From contig CM020620.1 in the NCBI GenBank assembly GCA_009829735.1, forward strand, positions 5,696,299 through 5,760,298: a DNA stretch of 64,000 nucleotides, written 5' to 3'. The notes beneath the pieces are model-generated. The model had not been told where the DNA came from. It worked only from the letters and a program-made list of their open reading frames with translations, and did not search any database. Position 1 is the first letter of the stretch. Each line of letters begins with the position of its first letter. The translations under genes and the position numbers were made by a program. Positions 20,795 to 30,659 of this stretch are shown here, one piece after another. The stretch is from Pyropia yezoensis (taxonomy: Eukaryota; Rhodophyta; Bangiophyceae; Bangiales; Bangiaceae).

Positions 20795-23650
20795 ATGGGG
20801 CACCCCGACCGGTCGTGGGCGCCTGCGTTGAAGGAGTGCTTCCGCCCCGGCCGCCGGCCACACCACGCGGGGAGGGAGCCAAGCTCGGCGGCACAGCCGG
20901 CGGCCGGGAATGGGGGCGCCCCGTCGGCCACGCCGGCACCGTCGGCCGCGCCCACGCTGCCAGTGACGGCGCCCCTGTCGACGCCTGTTGTGGGGGCGGC
21001 GGCGGTGACGGCGCTGCCGCCAACGACAGTGTCCGCGTCGGCTCCGCTGCCGCCACCACCGACGGCGCCTGTGTCGCCGCCGCAGCAGCAGCAGCCGCCG
21101 CCGGGGTCTGTCGCCGCGCCGAGCACGGGCGGCGACCCTGGGGGGGGTGATGCGGCGGCCGTGACGGCCGCAGGAGCGGCGACGACCGCAGGAGCGGCGA
21201 CGACCGCAGTAGCGGCGACAGCCGCGGGAGCGCCAGCGACAGCGGTAGCGACAGCACCTGCGGCGACTGTGGCGACGGCAACTGCGGCGACGGCGGCAAT
21301 GGCGGAGGGTGGCCATTCTGGGGGCGACTCGGGCAACAGCCAGACGGGAGCTGGGGGCGCCCACGTCGGCGGAGGGGGCACCCACGCTGGGGATGAGGCA
21401 TCAGGGCCCGCGGCGGGCGGCGGTCCTGGGAGCGACGGCGAAGGGGACCCGGAGCGGGGCTTCCCGATGGCCACCTTTACGGTGCTGGGCTGTGTGCCGA
21501 AGAGCCGGCGACAGCGAAAAGAGACCACGATCCACGCGTGCCTCGGTCGCAACTTGTACCTGTTGTGGGGGGGCGCGATGGGGCCGTCTACGGTGGATGA
21601 ATTTCGGCACCGGCGCCCGACCTGTGTGCGGCTGGCCCGCGGGGAGGGCGATCGGCAGGATAGCCATCTGCGGGCCGCGACACAGGAGGACTTGGTGGCG
21701 GTGGGGGCGCCGGCCGCAGCCAGCGCTACCAGCCGACTGCTGTGTGTGGAGGGGATGGAGCTCAAGTCATTCCCGGCTGGCCGAGAGTTGGGCAGGCTGA
21801 TGATGGTTATCGGCCCGCAGCCGCATCGGCGCGGTCTCGTGGAAGCGTGGACGGCGGCGGCAGCCGCCCTCGTTACCCCTTGGGGCACGTTGCTGGATGC
21901 TGGGCGGCGCCACGGAGGGCTGGCTTCCTCCATTGAGGGCATCATGTCGCAGATCACGCCTCGGCTTCTGCCGCCTGCTCAGGTAGAGGATGGGAGGGGA
22001 TCCCGCTCGCGACGGTGCTTGCTCCTCGCCCACTCGTGGGTGGCGGCCCCGTCGTATGCGGCAGCGGCCGGCGGAGCGGTCGCCCAAGCTGCAATTGGCG
22101 TTGCAGACCAATTCATGGGTGTGCCCGTCGGGGGGCTCCTCGTGCGCCTCGGGCTGTTGGCCCTCAACGCGGGCGCCGTGCGGGCAGTGGCCGAAACGTA
22201 CCCGATCACGGAGCGCGACTTGGACTTGTGCTTGAGGGCGGTACACCGCCTGCTGGACATGGTGCACGCGAGGCTGCCGTTAGACGACGCAGCGTTGACA
22301 AGCTTTGGGGTACACGGCCTGCTGATCCAGCTCGACGACGCCGAGCGCCTCCTCGCCTCGGCAGAAGGCACTTACTTTGCCGGACGTCACCAAGTCCTGG
22401 GTGATCAGCAAGTTCGTAGGTGGCACAGTGAGGTGCAGACCCTGTGGGGTGGCGCACAAAGCGCGATCATTCTCACAGAGGTGGAGCGGAACGGACGAGT
22501 TGGGGTGCAGACCCAAGGAGGGGTGGACCAGCTCAACCTCATGGTGGACGTGATTCGAGCTCAACTGGATGAGCAGTCTGAGATACTGCGCCAGCAGTTT
22601 GACGTCAAGCTCACGGAGGTCGCGGTTCATGAGGCAGACACAAGTGAAAGCGCCCCTATTGCTGAAGCAGAAAGGCAGGAGAGCACCTCGGCTATCAGCC
22701 TACCCGATACTGTTGTTCTGGAGTTTGGGCGCTACTGCTTCACGTTGTCGGCTTCTGGGCCTGCTGCCTCCGCGGCACCGTTGGGACGGCTTTCCGTCTT
22801 CCACTCGCCCGTTTTCACTTCGATGCTCAAGTCATTTTCCGCCCGACAGGCTGCAGCGGGGCTAGCCGGCTACCTGCGTGCCCGCTCCACCCATGACAAG
22901 CGGTCCATAGTGGCCGTGCATCCGACCGTTGCGGTGGTGCCAAGCAGCGCCGTCGGATGCCCGTGGGTGGTTGCCTGGTACCAGTGGGACCACGTGGAGG
23001 CGCACGGGTTTGATGCCAGGTCACACGCCATCGAGGCGTTCCGCTCGTTCCACGGTGGCACTGCTGTGCTGTACAACACCTCCACGCGCGAGGACGTCGA
23101 CAGCACTGGGGACGGTTGGTACATTCGAGAGTGCCTCCAGTGGGTGATTGCCGCCACGGACCCTCCATCCCTCTCGTCCATGTGCTTTCCCATCCGCAAC
23201 AGCTGCAGCATGTTGGCGTGGCATGTGGTCGACCACACACGGGTGGTGGTCTTTCAACACCCGGAAGACGCTGCCGCTGCCTACACGGCGCTGGGCAACG
23301 GGTGCACGAAAGTGCTCTACAACACGGCGACCAACAGCCCTCTTCGCACGTACGAATGGCAGCAGAAGGTGGAAGTGGTCAGTGCGGCGGTCTCCCCTTC
23401 CACCGCAGCCACCCCGCTGCCTCTGACCACCGCCACAGCCTTTTGCGTCGGCTGGTTGGACCCCGATGGCGACGTGCTGTTGGTGGTGGCCTTCCACGCG
23501 GGCGTCGAGGCCATTGAGGCGTACCACACCGTCTCCGGGGCGGAGGCCAATGTGCTGGTGGCCATGCCGGCCAAGGTAAAGGTGCTGGAGCGCGGGCGTA
23601 GCGACCTCGTGCGGAGGCTCGTGTCCCACATTTGCAGCCTCTTTGAATAG
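20795..23650 (+). CDS. Hypothetical 951-aa protein with helical middle and C-terminal repeats
   Basis: An intronless frame of 951 codons from ATG to TAG. Residues 1-220 are low-complexity (Ala/Pro/Thr, with AATTAG-type repeats around 125-170). From MATFTVLGCVPKSRRQRKET the sequence becomes globular. Residues about 430-610 are predicted by eye to be strongly helical (LLVRLGLLALNAGAVRA..., LDLCLRAVHRLLDMVHARL, LLIQLDDAERLLASAEG, VRRWHSEVQTLW). The pattern is loosely like the four-helix bundles of MLKL/RPW8/HeLo-type proteins, but this is weak inference. The C-terminal third holds three related segments about 80 residues apart (near 735-765, 816-847 and 894-924), two ending in VLYNT. No signal peptide or membrane segment is evident. 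It is the only clear host gene here; its function is unknown. Confidence 0.75.
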   Translation: MGHPDRSWAPALKECFRPGRRPHHAGREPSSAAQPAAGNGGAPSATPAPSAAPTLPVTAPLSTPVVGAAAVTALPPTTVSASAPLPPPPTAPVSPPQQQQPPPGSVAAPSTGGDPGGGDAAAVTAAGAATTAGAATTAVAATAAGAPATAVATAPAATVATATAATAAMAEGGHSGGDSGNSQTGAGGAHVGGGGTHAGDEASGPAAGGGPGSDGEGDPERGFPMATFTVLGCVPKSRRQRKETTIHACLGRNLYLLWGGAMGPSTVDEFRHRRPTCVRLARGEGDRQDSHLRAATQEDLVAVGAPAAASATSRLLCVEGMELKSFPAGRELGRLMMVIGPQPHRRGLVEAWTAAAAALVTPWGTLLDAGRRHGGLASSIEGIMSQITPRLLPPAQVEDGRGSRSRRCLLLAHSWVAAPSYAAAAGGAVAQAAIGVADQFMGVPVGGLLVRLGLLALNAGAVRAVAETYPITERDLDLCLRAVHRLLDMVHARLPLDDAALTSFGVHGLLIQLDDAERLLASAEGTYFAGRHQVLGDQQVRRWHSEVQTLWGGAQSAIILTEVERNGRVGVQTQGGVDQLNLMVDVIRAQLDEQSEILRQQFDVKLTEVAVHEADTSESAPIAEAERQESTSAISLPDTVVLEFGRYCFTLSASGPAASAAPLGRLSVFHSPVFTSMLKSFSARQAAAGLAGYLRARSTHDKRSIVAVHPTVAVVPSSAVGCPWVVAWYQWDHVEAHGFDARSHAIEAFRSFHGGTAVLYNTSTREDVDSTGDGWYIRECLQWVIAATDPPSLSSMCFPIRNSCSMLAWHVVDHTRVVVFQHPEDAAAAYTALGNGCTKVLYNTATNSPLRTYEWQQKVEVVSAAVSPSTAATPLPLTTATAFCVGWLDPDGDVLLVVAFHAGVEAIEAYHTVSGAEANVLVAMPAKVKVLERGRSDLVRRLVSHICSLFE
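23000..23570 (+). repeat. Three internal protein repeats in the 951-aa gene
   Basis: The segments AIEAFRSFHGGTAVLYNT, AAAAYTALGNGCTKVLYNT and AIEAYHTVSGAEANVLVA align without gaps apart from one residue. Each is preceded by a hydrophobic strand (VVAWYQW, VVVFQHP, LLVVAFH). Spacing is about 240 bp. Confidence 0.65.
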
Positions 23651-24338
23651 TACGGGGGGGTTGGGGAGAGGCGCTTGGGAGAGTTGAAGGGAGGGGGGAG
23701 GGATGGGGCGAGGCGGCGGGGGGGTGCTGGGGAAGGGGAAGGGTGACAGATCACATCGAACAGGCTCTTTGGTTTGTTCTTCATTTTCTTTTTTGCCGCA
23801 TGAACCTCCTGGGTCGTAACAGAGCTATGTCCACGACGCGACGGCACCGGGTGGCCGCGGCCGCGGCCGCGCCCACCAGCGGGGCCGACCGCCCAAACCC
23901 CCCCGTGCACCCGTGCGTGCCGCTGCCGCTGCTGCCCGCACGCCATGCCGTGGCGGCCCGCCGCCGCCCGCCGCCGCGGCCTGCCGCTTCCCCATCCGCG
24001 CGAGGCCACCACCATCCCCCCCCCCCGCCGCCACGGCCGGCCGCCGCCACCCCCGTCACCACCACCGCCGCCGACGCACTGCCCGCCACAAAGACGGCGG
24101 GCGGACTGGTGACTGCCGCCGCGGGCGGGCCCGTGCCGGATGGGAGGCGGGAGGCGGGGGGCGGGGGGCGGGGGGCGGAGAGGGGGGAGGCGGCTTACCG
24201 GGCACGGCGCCCCTCACTGACCGCGATGGTGAACCCCGTGGCGGTGGGCGACAGCGATGGCGGCGGTGGCGGCGACGGAGACGACGGCAACGGCAACGGC
24301 GACGGCAACGGCGACGGCGACGACGACAGGGGCGGCGG

Positions 24339-24378
<40 letters not shown>

Positions 24379-26673
24379 GGCGGCGACGGCGGCGGCGGCG
24401 GCGCCCGCCCGCGTCGGGCTGGCGGGCGGCAGCGGCGGCACAGGCGGCGGCGGCTGCGACCGCCGACGCCGCCGCCGCCCGCAGCCCATCACCCCCCCCC
24501 CCCCCCGCCGTCGCGGTGGGGGGTGTTTGGACCGCTGCATCAAAGACGGTGCGCGCGGCGGCAGCGGCGGCCGCCGGCGGGGGAGCGCGCGCGCGGGCGC
24601 ACCACCACAGGGTGGGGGTGGGGTGGGGGGGCGGCTGGCCGAGGCGGCCGCCGCCCGCCGCGCCGCTCCCCCGTAGTCCCGCTGGCCCGCGACGCGCGGC
24701 GGCGGCGGCGGTGGCGACGGCGGCGGCGGCGGACGCGGTGGCGGCGGCGGCGGCGGCGGCGGTGGCGGCAGCGGCGGCGGCGGCAGCGACGACGGCCGGG
24801 CCTCCCTCACTGACACCACCAACGTGGAGGTCGTGCCGCCGCCGCCGCCGCAAACGCCGCCGACGCGGCCGTCGGTGGAGACGGCAGCGGGAGGTTGGGG
24901 GGGGGGGGGGGGAGGGGGGGGGGGAGGGCGGTATGGGGAGAGGGCCCCCCCTCCCCCCCCCCCCCCCCCTGCGGTGGGTGGTCTGGCAGAGGGCAGCGGC
25001 GGCCGTCCCCCACCTGTTCCCCCGCTCACGCCCCTCCGCCGGCGTCTGCCTCAACAGGGGCAGCGGCGCGGGGCGGGTGGGGCGGGCGCGCCCGCGCCGC
25101 AGACGCCGCCGCCCCCGCCGCCGACCCGCCCCGCCGCCGCCGCCCCTGCCGACGTGCCGGCCGCCACGCAGGGGCGGCGGCGTTCTGGGAGGGGTGCGGC
25201 CGTGGCGCGCGCGTCCCAGATGGGGGGGGGGGAGGGGGAGGGGCGAGAAGGGGGTGGCGCGCGGCGCACCCGTCCCCACCGCCCGCCCTGGTGGGCACCG
25301 TCGCCGTCGGCGGCGGCGGGTCGCGGCCACCGCCCGGCGGTAGGGCGGCGCCCCGCGACGGCCGACGGCGGCGGCGGCCGCCACCGCGGCGGCCGCCGCG
25401 CGGCCGCCCGCCGCCGCCGCGCGCGTCGGGGCGGCGGCCGTGCCCACCCCGCCGCCCCCTGCCGTCGGGGTGGCGCCGCCGCGTCGTACCGCACGGCAGC
25501 CGCGCGCGCCCGCCGCCGCCGCCGCCACCGCCACCGCCATCACCACCGCCACCGCCGCCGTCGCCGCCGCACCCACCCGTGCAAGCTGTTCCCCCCCAGG
25601 CGCGGCGCCACAGCCTGTGATGCGGCGACCCACACCCGGCTGTGCCGCTGGGGGCAGCGGCCGCCGGGTTGTGGCAGCGACGGCCACTGGCGCGGCCGCG
25701 GCGCCGTGCAGCCGCCGCTCGCGCTCCCCCCCCACCCCCCCCACCCCGCTTCCCCCCCCGGCCGCTCTGCTCATTCCTCCCCCCCCTCGGTGTTGTCGCC
25801 AGCCAGACCGCCGACCAGTCCCCATTGGGCAGTTTCTCCGCCGGTGGGGGCCGCTCACGGCGGGTCAGGCTGGTCTTTGTCCCTGGGCGTCGGTCTCGTC
25901 CCTGGGAGTGGTCTGTGGCTTGTTGGATGAGGCCGGAGGGGCCCCTGTGCGATGGGTCAGGGGCCCTTTTCCCTAAAGCTTAGTCCGACGACCCTGACGT
26001 GCGTTGCCCTCTGCTGCAAAGGGGTGTCCTCCGCCAGGGTCCTCACCGTGAAAAAGAACCACAAAAAAAGAAAGACACGATGGTCATGCGAGGTGGCCGT
26101 CGCAGACGTGCAGCGGGTGCGTGGCGCGTGCCCCTGCCAGCAAGCAGTGCGGGAGGGGCCACAAGAATAGAGCACCTACAAACGACACCGTCAAGGACGC
26201 CGCGCGGGCACCGCACGCCGCGCCGCCGCCGCCGCCGCCACGGCCGCCGTCGGTCCGTGGCCACCGCCGCCGCCGCCGCCTCCGCTGCCGCCGTGGGCGC
26301 CGCTGGGGGAGGGGGGGCGGGGGGGCGGGGGGGCAGCGAGGGCAAGCCGCCGCCCCCTCTTGCGGGGGAGGGCGGCCCACCCCCGGGGCGGCTGAGGGCG
26401 GGCAGTCCCCCCAAAACCCATGCCAGTTCGAGTCCCGCGTGCCCCTCGTCGACGAGCAAGACACGAGAGACCTTGCAAAAAAGGAAAAAAAAAAAAAACA
26501 GGTTTAACTGCCGCTACAGCACCCAAAACGGGAAAAATCCAGAGCAAGAAAAACAAAACATCGAGACACGCAAGCCCCCCACCGTCCCCCACCCCCCCCC
26601 CCCCCCCCCCCGCCGCCCGGCCCGCACAGCCTATTTAGATGGACGAGTGGGTGGCAAACTGCGAGTCCAGCAG
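23651..26673. repeat. Simple-sequence GC tract (GGC, GGCAAC, poly-G/C), no supported gene
   Basis: The stretch contains GGCAAC/GGCGAC hexamer repeats (about 24280-24390), GGC triplets (about 24700-24790), G runs near 24897-24925 and C runs near 24490, 24952 and 26590. Reading frames of up to 600 codons exist on both strands but encode only Arg, Ala, Pro and Gly runs, with no domain. The last 600 bp are more mixed, with an A-rich patch near 26480-26495. G-quadruplex potential is high. Confidence 0.75.
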
Positions 26674-27084
26674 TGTTGAGGAAGCGTGTGTGTGTGTAGG
26701 GTGTGCGTGGTCGTGAAGACGGTGGTTCGGTGCGAAGAGGATGTTCTTGTCTGCCTCTATTCCGATTCCCCTCACTCGGCACTACTTGCCAGAGTATATG
26801 TAGGTTCCACTTCCCCTCTCTCCCCCTCTCTTCCTATCTCCATATGCGGGCCCCCCCTTGTAGTACGCACTGCGCCTTGCTCGCAGTGTCCTCAGGTCCC
26901 CCCGGTTGTCCGCCTCTCCCGGGTTGACTCCTTGTCCCTGTCGTGGTGCCCGCACAGGCACCGACGTACGTTGTCCGCTCCCGCGCCCCCTTGCGCCCTC
27001 CCCGGTCCCGCTGCCAACAAACGAGCAGCAACGAGCCAACTCACCGTCCGGTCCCCCGCCTCACCCGTCTTCCGAATTGGGTGC
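26674..27084 (-). repeat. Copia 3' LTR, larger part
   Basis: In plus orientation it starts TGTTGAGGAAGC, followed by a GT dinucleotide run. It ends at the E2 insertion point (GGTGC at 27080-27084) and continues at 35611-35657. Full LTR about 453 bp. Confidence 0.85.
27080..27084. repeat. E2 target-site duplication, left copy
   Basis: GGTGC, identical to 35611-35615 on the other side of E2. Five bp is the usual size for this class. Confidence 0.9.
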
Positions 27085-27553
27085 TGTGGCAAAAAACACT
27101 TACACACACGGCACCCAAGTTGGGGCGGTGTACAAGGGCTGCTTCCAGTGTCGGGGGAATCGGAAGAAGTGCAAGTCGCACACACTCTGTCCCTGTTGTG
27201 GGGCAATCCCCCCACTGACGAACAAGAGGATGGTGTGTGGTCCAACAGTTTCTTGGTCGGGACGGGGACGCAGGGCCAAGCCCCGCTGTCCCTCCCCTTA
27301 TCCCCCCAGGGTCCCCTCAGAATCTCGCCACTCAGAATCTCCCACCCCAGCACATGCCCACCGGGCCACACGAAAATTCAAGACGATAAATGCAGAAAAC
27401 CCTCAAATCCAAGTTGGATTTACTACTAAGCTAACTATCCCAAACTTAGGGAATATTGACCCAAATGCAGGGCGAGGAACGGATCAGGCTAGTGGCCTGC
27501 CGCCCCTTGCATGGCACGTGTTGCCCCCCTACCAGGGGGTCAATACTGCCACA
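27085..27553 (-). repeat. E2 3' LTR
   Basis: 469 bp, TGTGGCA...TGCCACA (7-bp inverted termini). It sits next to the purine tract on its right. Its antisense strand is open across the whole LTR and encodes a Cys-rich stretch. Confidence 0.95.
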
Positions 27554-27572
27554 CTCCCCTCTCCTCAGTTCC
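27554..27572 (-). other. E2 polypurine tract
   Basis: On the minus strand this reads GGAACTGAGGAGAGGGGAG, directly before the 3' LTR, where plus-strand DNA synthesis would be primed. Confidence 0.75.
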
Positions 27573-27891
27573 GACCGACCCGGTCGGCCCTGTGAGGGGG
27601 TGCGTAAACGCACGTCTCGGCGTTGGGGGCGCGACTTGCTGTCCCCCCTTGAGTACGTAACGCGGATGTGGAGGCGGTCACGTTGACCGCCCCTCTCCTC
27701 AAGCTTGCCCACTCGGCAGCTTGCTCTCCCCGGTTCACACTTCACCTTCACCACCACCTCCGTTTCACCTTCCACGGGGCCGCCCCACGCTGGGGAGGCC
27801 ACCCGTCTACCCATGATCCGAGCCCCCCTCAACTCGAGGCGGGTCTCGTGCCGCTGTAGCTAGGGCGTCTATCCCTAACTTGGGGAGAGCC

Positions 27892-28953
27892 ATGGCGACC
27901 CCGGGGGTGGAGACGGACTCTCTCGACGAAGGTATGGAGGACACCTCCTACGGTGCAGCGCCCGCTGGGACTTCCGGCGGGGGCTCCGCGATCGCTCCGG
28001 GGGATGGGACTCCCGCGTCACCCGGCTTTGGGTTGACGGCGGGATCTCCCCCGGAGGCGGGACAAGTTGTCCCGCGTGAGGCCTTGGGGCGGTGGTTTTA
28101 CCCCGCTTGGCCTCTATATGAGGAGGGGTTGACTGTTCTTCGCTGTAGCCGACTTGGCGCAGCGATGGGTCGGGCATGGGACCGTCTACGGGAGAAGTAT
28201 CCCCGTAGGGTCGGGTTCCCTGCCGGCTTCAGGACGGACCAGTTTGCCTTCCTGGACGACGAGGAGGTCGAAGACATACAGCGGGCCAAGGCCATGGTGG
28301 ACCGCGGGGGAACTATCCCGGGTCCCGGCGACTTGCCGACCTTTACTTGGGACGCGGTGGCAACTCGCCCCCCGTACCTTCACGAGGCCGATCCGCACAC
28401 ACATCACTTTGATGTGCGGATGGTGAAGGACTTCCGGCGAGGTCCCTACTTGGTGACCTCGGCTCAACTTGAGTTCCCTCAGCAGTCTGCTGCCAGTAAG
28501 GAGCAGTACTATCCGAAGAAGCCCGAGTGGTGGCCTCAAGTTGAGGTCCCCTACGGGTTCCCTGCGTTGCTGCCACGGTTGCTCGACTTCTTCGGCGCCG
28601 TCATGTTGACGGCTGGCCCTGATCACCTGGTGTGGGCCATGTTGGCCACCCAGTGGCTCCTCGAGGTCATGTCGACCTGGGTGTCTTGTGTTCAGCGGCG
28701 GGGGATGCTCTGGCATCTCCCCCTCCGGCTTATCCAAGGTTTGGAACAGCTCACCCCTCAGCTAGTTGCTGAGGGGTGCTCATCAGGACAACTCACTCTA
28801 CTTGAGGAGATGCTCCGACTCCACAAGTTTATCGAGTGGGAGAGCATTGAGCACAAGTTGCGCCGCCCCACTCGTGGGCCCAAGGACGATGGCGCACTTC
28901 GCCAGTTCGTATGGGTCGCTAGTGAACTTCACGACGGCCGTGTGGTCCTATGA
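27892..28953 (+). CDS. E2 antisense accessory protein (353 aa)
   Basis: It lies on the strand opposite gag-pol, between integrase and the 3' LTR, and converges on integrase with 143 bp between the two stops. The ATG at 27892 gives MATPGVETDSLDEGMED; a Gly/Ser/Pro-rich N-terminus is followed by a globular region with no recognised domain (WPLYEEGLTVLR, PTFTWDAVATRPPYL, LLDFFGAVML, CVQRRGMLWHLPLRL, LLEEMLRLHKFIEWESI). The same gene is unchanged in E3, broken but longer in E4, and a remote relative is encoded antisense in E5, so it is not a chance frame. It is probably truncated at its C-terminus relative to the ancestor: E4 continues past GRVVL for about 280 more codons. The left LTR could drive it in antisense. 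Function unknown. Confidence 0.8.
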   Translation: MATPGVETDSLDEGMEDTSYGAAPAGTSGGGSAIAPGDGTPASPGFGLTAGSPPEAGQVVPREALGRWFYPAWPLYEEGLTVLRCSRLGAAMGRAWDRLREKYPRRVGFPAGFRTDQFAFLDDEEVEDIQRAKAMVDRGGTIPGPGDLPTFTWDAVATRPPYLHEADPHTHHFDVRMVKDFRRGPYLVTSAQLEFPQQSAASKEQYYPKKPEWWPQVEVPYGFPALLPRLLDFFGAVMLTAGPDHLVWAMLATQWLLEVMSTWVSCVQRRGMLWHLPLRLIQGLEQLTPQLVAEGCSSGQLTLLEEMLRLHKFIEWESIEHKLRRPTRGPKDDGALRQFVWVASELHDGRVVL

Positions 28954-29096
28954 GAGGGGTTGGAGAGTCTAGCATGCATGCCTAGTTGGCAGCTGCCTTT
29001 GTTGTGAGAGTGTGAGGGTTAGGGCTGTAGTTAAAAGCCACTCTGCGTACCACTTCGACTTGAAGCACTCTCTTGGCACTGTTACTCGGCCTTCCC

Positions 29097-30659
29097 TCAC
29101 GTTGAGGGAGGGCTGTTAGGGTCTATCTCGTTCCGGGCACAGTATGCCCGGACCTTCTCAGCGGGAAGGTCCTCCACATACTCCCACGTATCATCCTTGG
29201 CTTTGTAGCCAAACCAATGCACCCTCAACATGAGGCGGTCAGTGTCCTCATCCCAGCCGTGGTCGATGAACTTATCGAACACGTACTCCTGCGGGCCCTG
29301 TTTGGCCGCAGGCAGTGAGGGGAGGCGCCACGCTTCCAACGCACGCGCCCAAGCTGGGTCGCCTGCAGGCGGTGGTGCAACTTTGACCACGTCCTGCCCG
29401 TTCACTGTGCGGACTCCATCGTCACTTTCGATGGTAAAGCGCCGCCCATCAGTACGAAGGACCGGGTACGGCCCCTTCGTCTGGAATACCAACTTACCCC
29501 CAGTTGGGGTGTGTGAGTGGACCAATACCCAGTCACCCTGCTCGGGGACATGCTTGGCGTTGCGCACCTTTTCGTCAAAGGTACGCTTGTAGCGCTTTTG
29601 TGCTCTGTCCATCTCAGCCCTGACTTCAGGGATGAGCTTTTCAAGCCTAGCAGTGAACTCCGCCTTACTCTCAGTAGGAGTAGGCGTACTGCCACCATCC
29701 TCCCTAGTTGGGAGCGGCCGCCGCACGGCAATAGACCGCACGCGACGGGGGGTCACAAAAGCGAGGGGTACTTCCCCGGTAGATGAGTGAACCTGCGAAT
29801 TGTAGGCAGTCGTAAGAATAGAAATGTATTGGTCCCACGTTTTCACATGCTCACTCACATAGTGGCGCAGCTGCCGAACAATAGTTTTGTTGAAGCGCTC
29901 CACCTGCCCATTAGTTTGTGGGTGGTAGGGGGTGGCATAGTTTGCCCGCACCCCCAACATATCCAGCACTCCCTGAAACAGTACAGACGCAAATTGCGGT
30001 CCATTGTCCGATAGTGTACTATCCGGAATGCCATTCGCGGCAACCCAGTGATCTAGGAAGGCTGACACGACCGACATGGCCGTGATCTCTGCCAGTGGGA
30101 CCGCTCGCGTAAGTTTCGTGAAGCGGTCACAGATGACCAGGAGGTACTGGTTGCCCTCCTCGGTCACTGGCAGTGGCCCAAGGATGTCCATTGCCAACGC
30201 GGCAAAGGGCTCCTTGGCCGGGAACAATAGCATAGCCGTAGTAGGCCGCCGTTCCATCAGACGGTTCTGTGCACAACTTGTGCACGCAGCCACCCAACTG
30301 TAGATGTCCACCACCATGGACGGCCAGTAGTACCTGGTCCTCAGGGTCTGGTACAGTTTACTAGACCCCAGGTGTCCACCTGTGGGAGCGTTATGCTCCC
30401 TCTCAAGGATACTGTCCTTGAGGGATGCGGGGACGACAAGTTGTTCGGTCCTCTGGAATACCCCCCTCCTCATGAGGAGGCCGTCGTCTCCGAGAAAGAA
30501 CCGCGTCTCCGCCACTGTATCCAGTGTTTCCCTCTGCGACTTGCAGAAGGGATCCTCGGCCTGGGCCTTCACCACCTCGTCCAGGGACAGGGGCAAGAAC
30601 TTCTTGTTCCCTGGCGCCTCAGGGTCCAACGCCTGACCCGAGCGCGTGACTACCCCCAC
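29097..30659 (-). CDS. int: E2 integrase with chromodomain
   Basis: 520 codons from a GTG; there is no ATG at this position, and the frame is -1 relative to the RNase H frame upstream, with which it overlaps by 10 bp. The HHCC zinc domain is H89, H96, C126, C129. The DD35E catalytic triad is D158 (LAMDILGP), D218 (LSDNGPQF) and E254 (GQVERFNK). The C-terminal DNA-binding region is followed by a chromodomain-like module (about 455-515: EYVFDKFIDHGW...LRVHWFGYKAKDDTWEYVEDLP). It inserts the cDNA into the genome; chromodomains in this group guide integration to chromatin marks. Because the start is not ATG, it is most likely made as part of a longer Pol or is disabled by an old 1-nt change shared with E3. 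Confidence 0.9.
   Translation of the reverse strand: MGVVTRSGQALDPEAPGNKKFLPLSLDEVVKAQAEDPFCKSQRETLDTVAETRFFLGDDGLLMRRGVFQRTEQLVVPASLKDSILEREHNAPTGGHLGSSKLYQTLRTRYYWPSMVVDIYSWVAACTSCAQNRLMERRPTTAMLLFPAKEPFAALAMDILGPLPVTEEGNQYLLVICDRFTKLTRAVPLAEITAMSVVSAFLDHWVAANGIPDSTLSDNGPQFASVLFQGVLDMLGVRANYATPYHPQTNGQVERFNKTIVRQLRHYVSEHVKTWDQYISILTTAYNSQVHSSTGEVPLAFVTPRRVRSIAVRRPLPTREDGGSTPTPTESKAEFTARLEKLIPEVRAEMDRAQKRYKRTFDEKVRNAKHVPEQGDWVLVHSHTPTGGKLVFQTKGPYPVLRTDGRRFTIESDDGVRTVNGQDVVKVAPPPAGDPAWARALEAWRLPSLPAAKQGPQEYVFDKFIDHGWDEDTDRLMLRVHWFGYKAKDDTWEYVEDLPAEKVRAYCARNEIDPNSPPST

Noticed and set aside
19882-21150. 422-codon plus-strand frame ahead of the 951-aa gene
   Set aside because: It overlaps the start of the better-supported gene in another phase, crosses a poly-G run and is low complexity.
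20592-21957. Long minus-strand frames opposite the 951-aa gene
   Set aside because: Shadow of the Ala/Pro-rich coding region; the plus frame has the structured domains.
23913-25343. 476-codon plus-strand frame rich in Arg and Ala
   Set aside because: Same compositional artefact, overlapping the previous one.
24056-25858. 600-codon open frame on the minus strand
   Set aside because: It consists of Arg/Ala/Pro/Gly runs. Equally long frames are open on the other strand and in other phases; this is GC triplet-repeat DNA without stops.
26674-26720. GT dinucleotide run as an independent microsatellite
   Set aside because: It is part of the copia LTR, present in both LTR copies with one TG unit difference.
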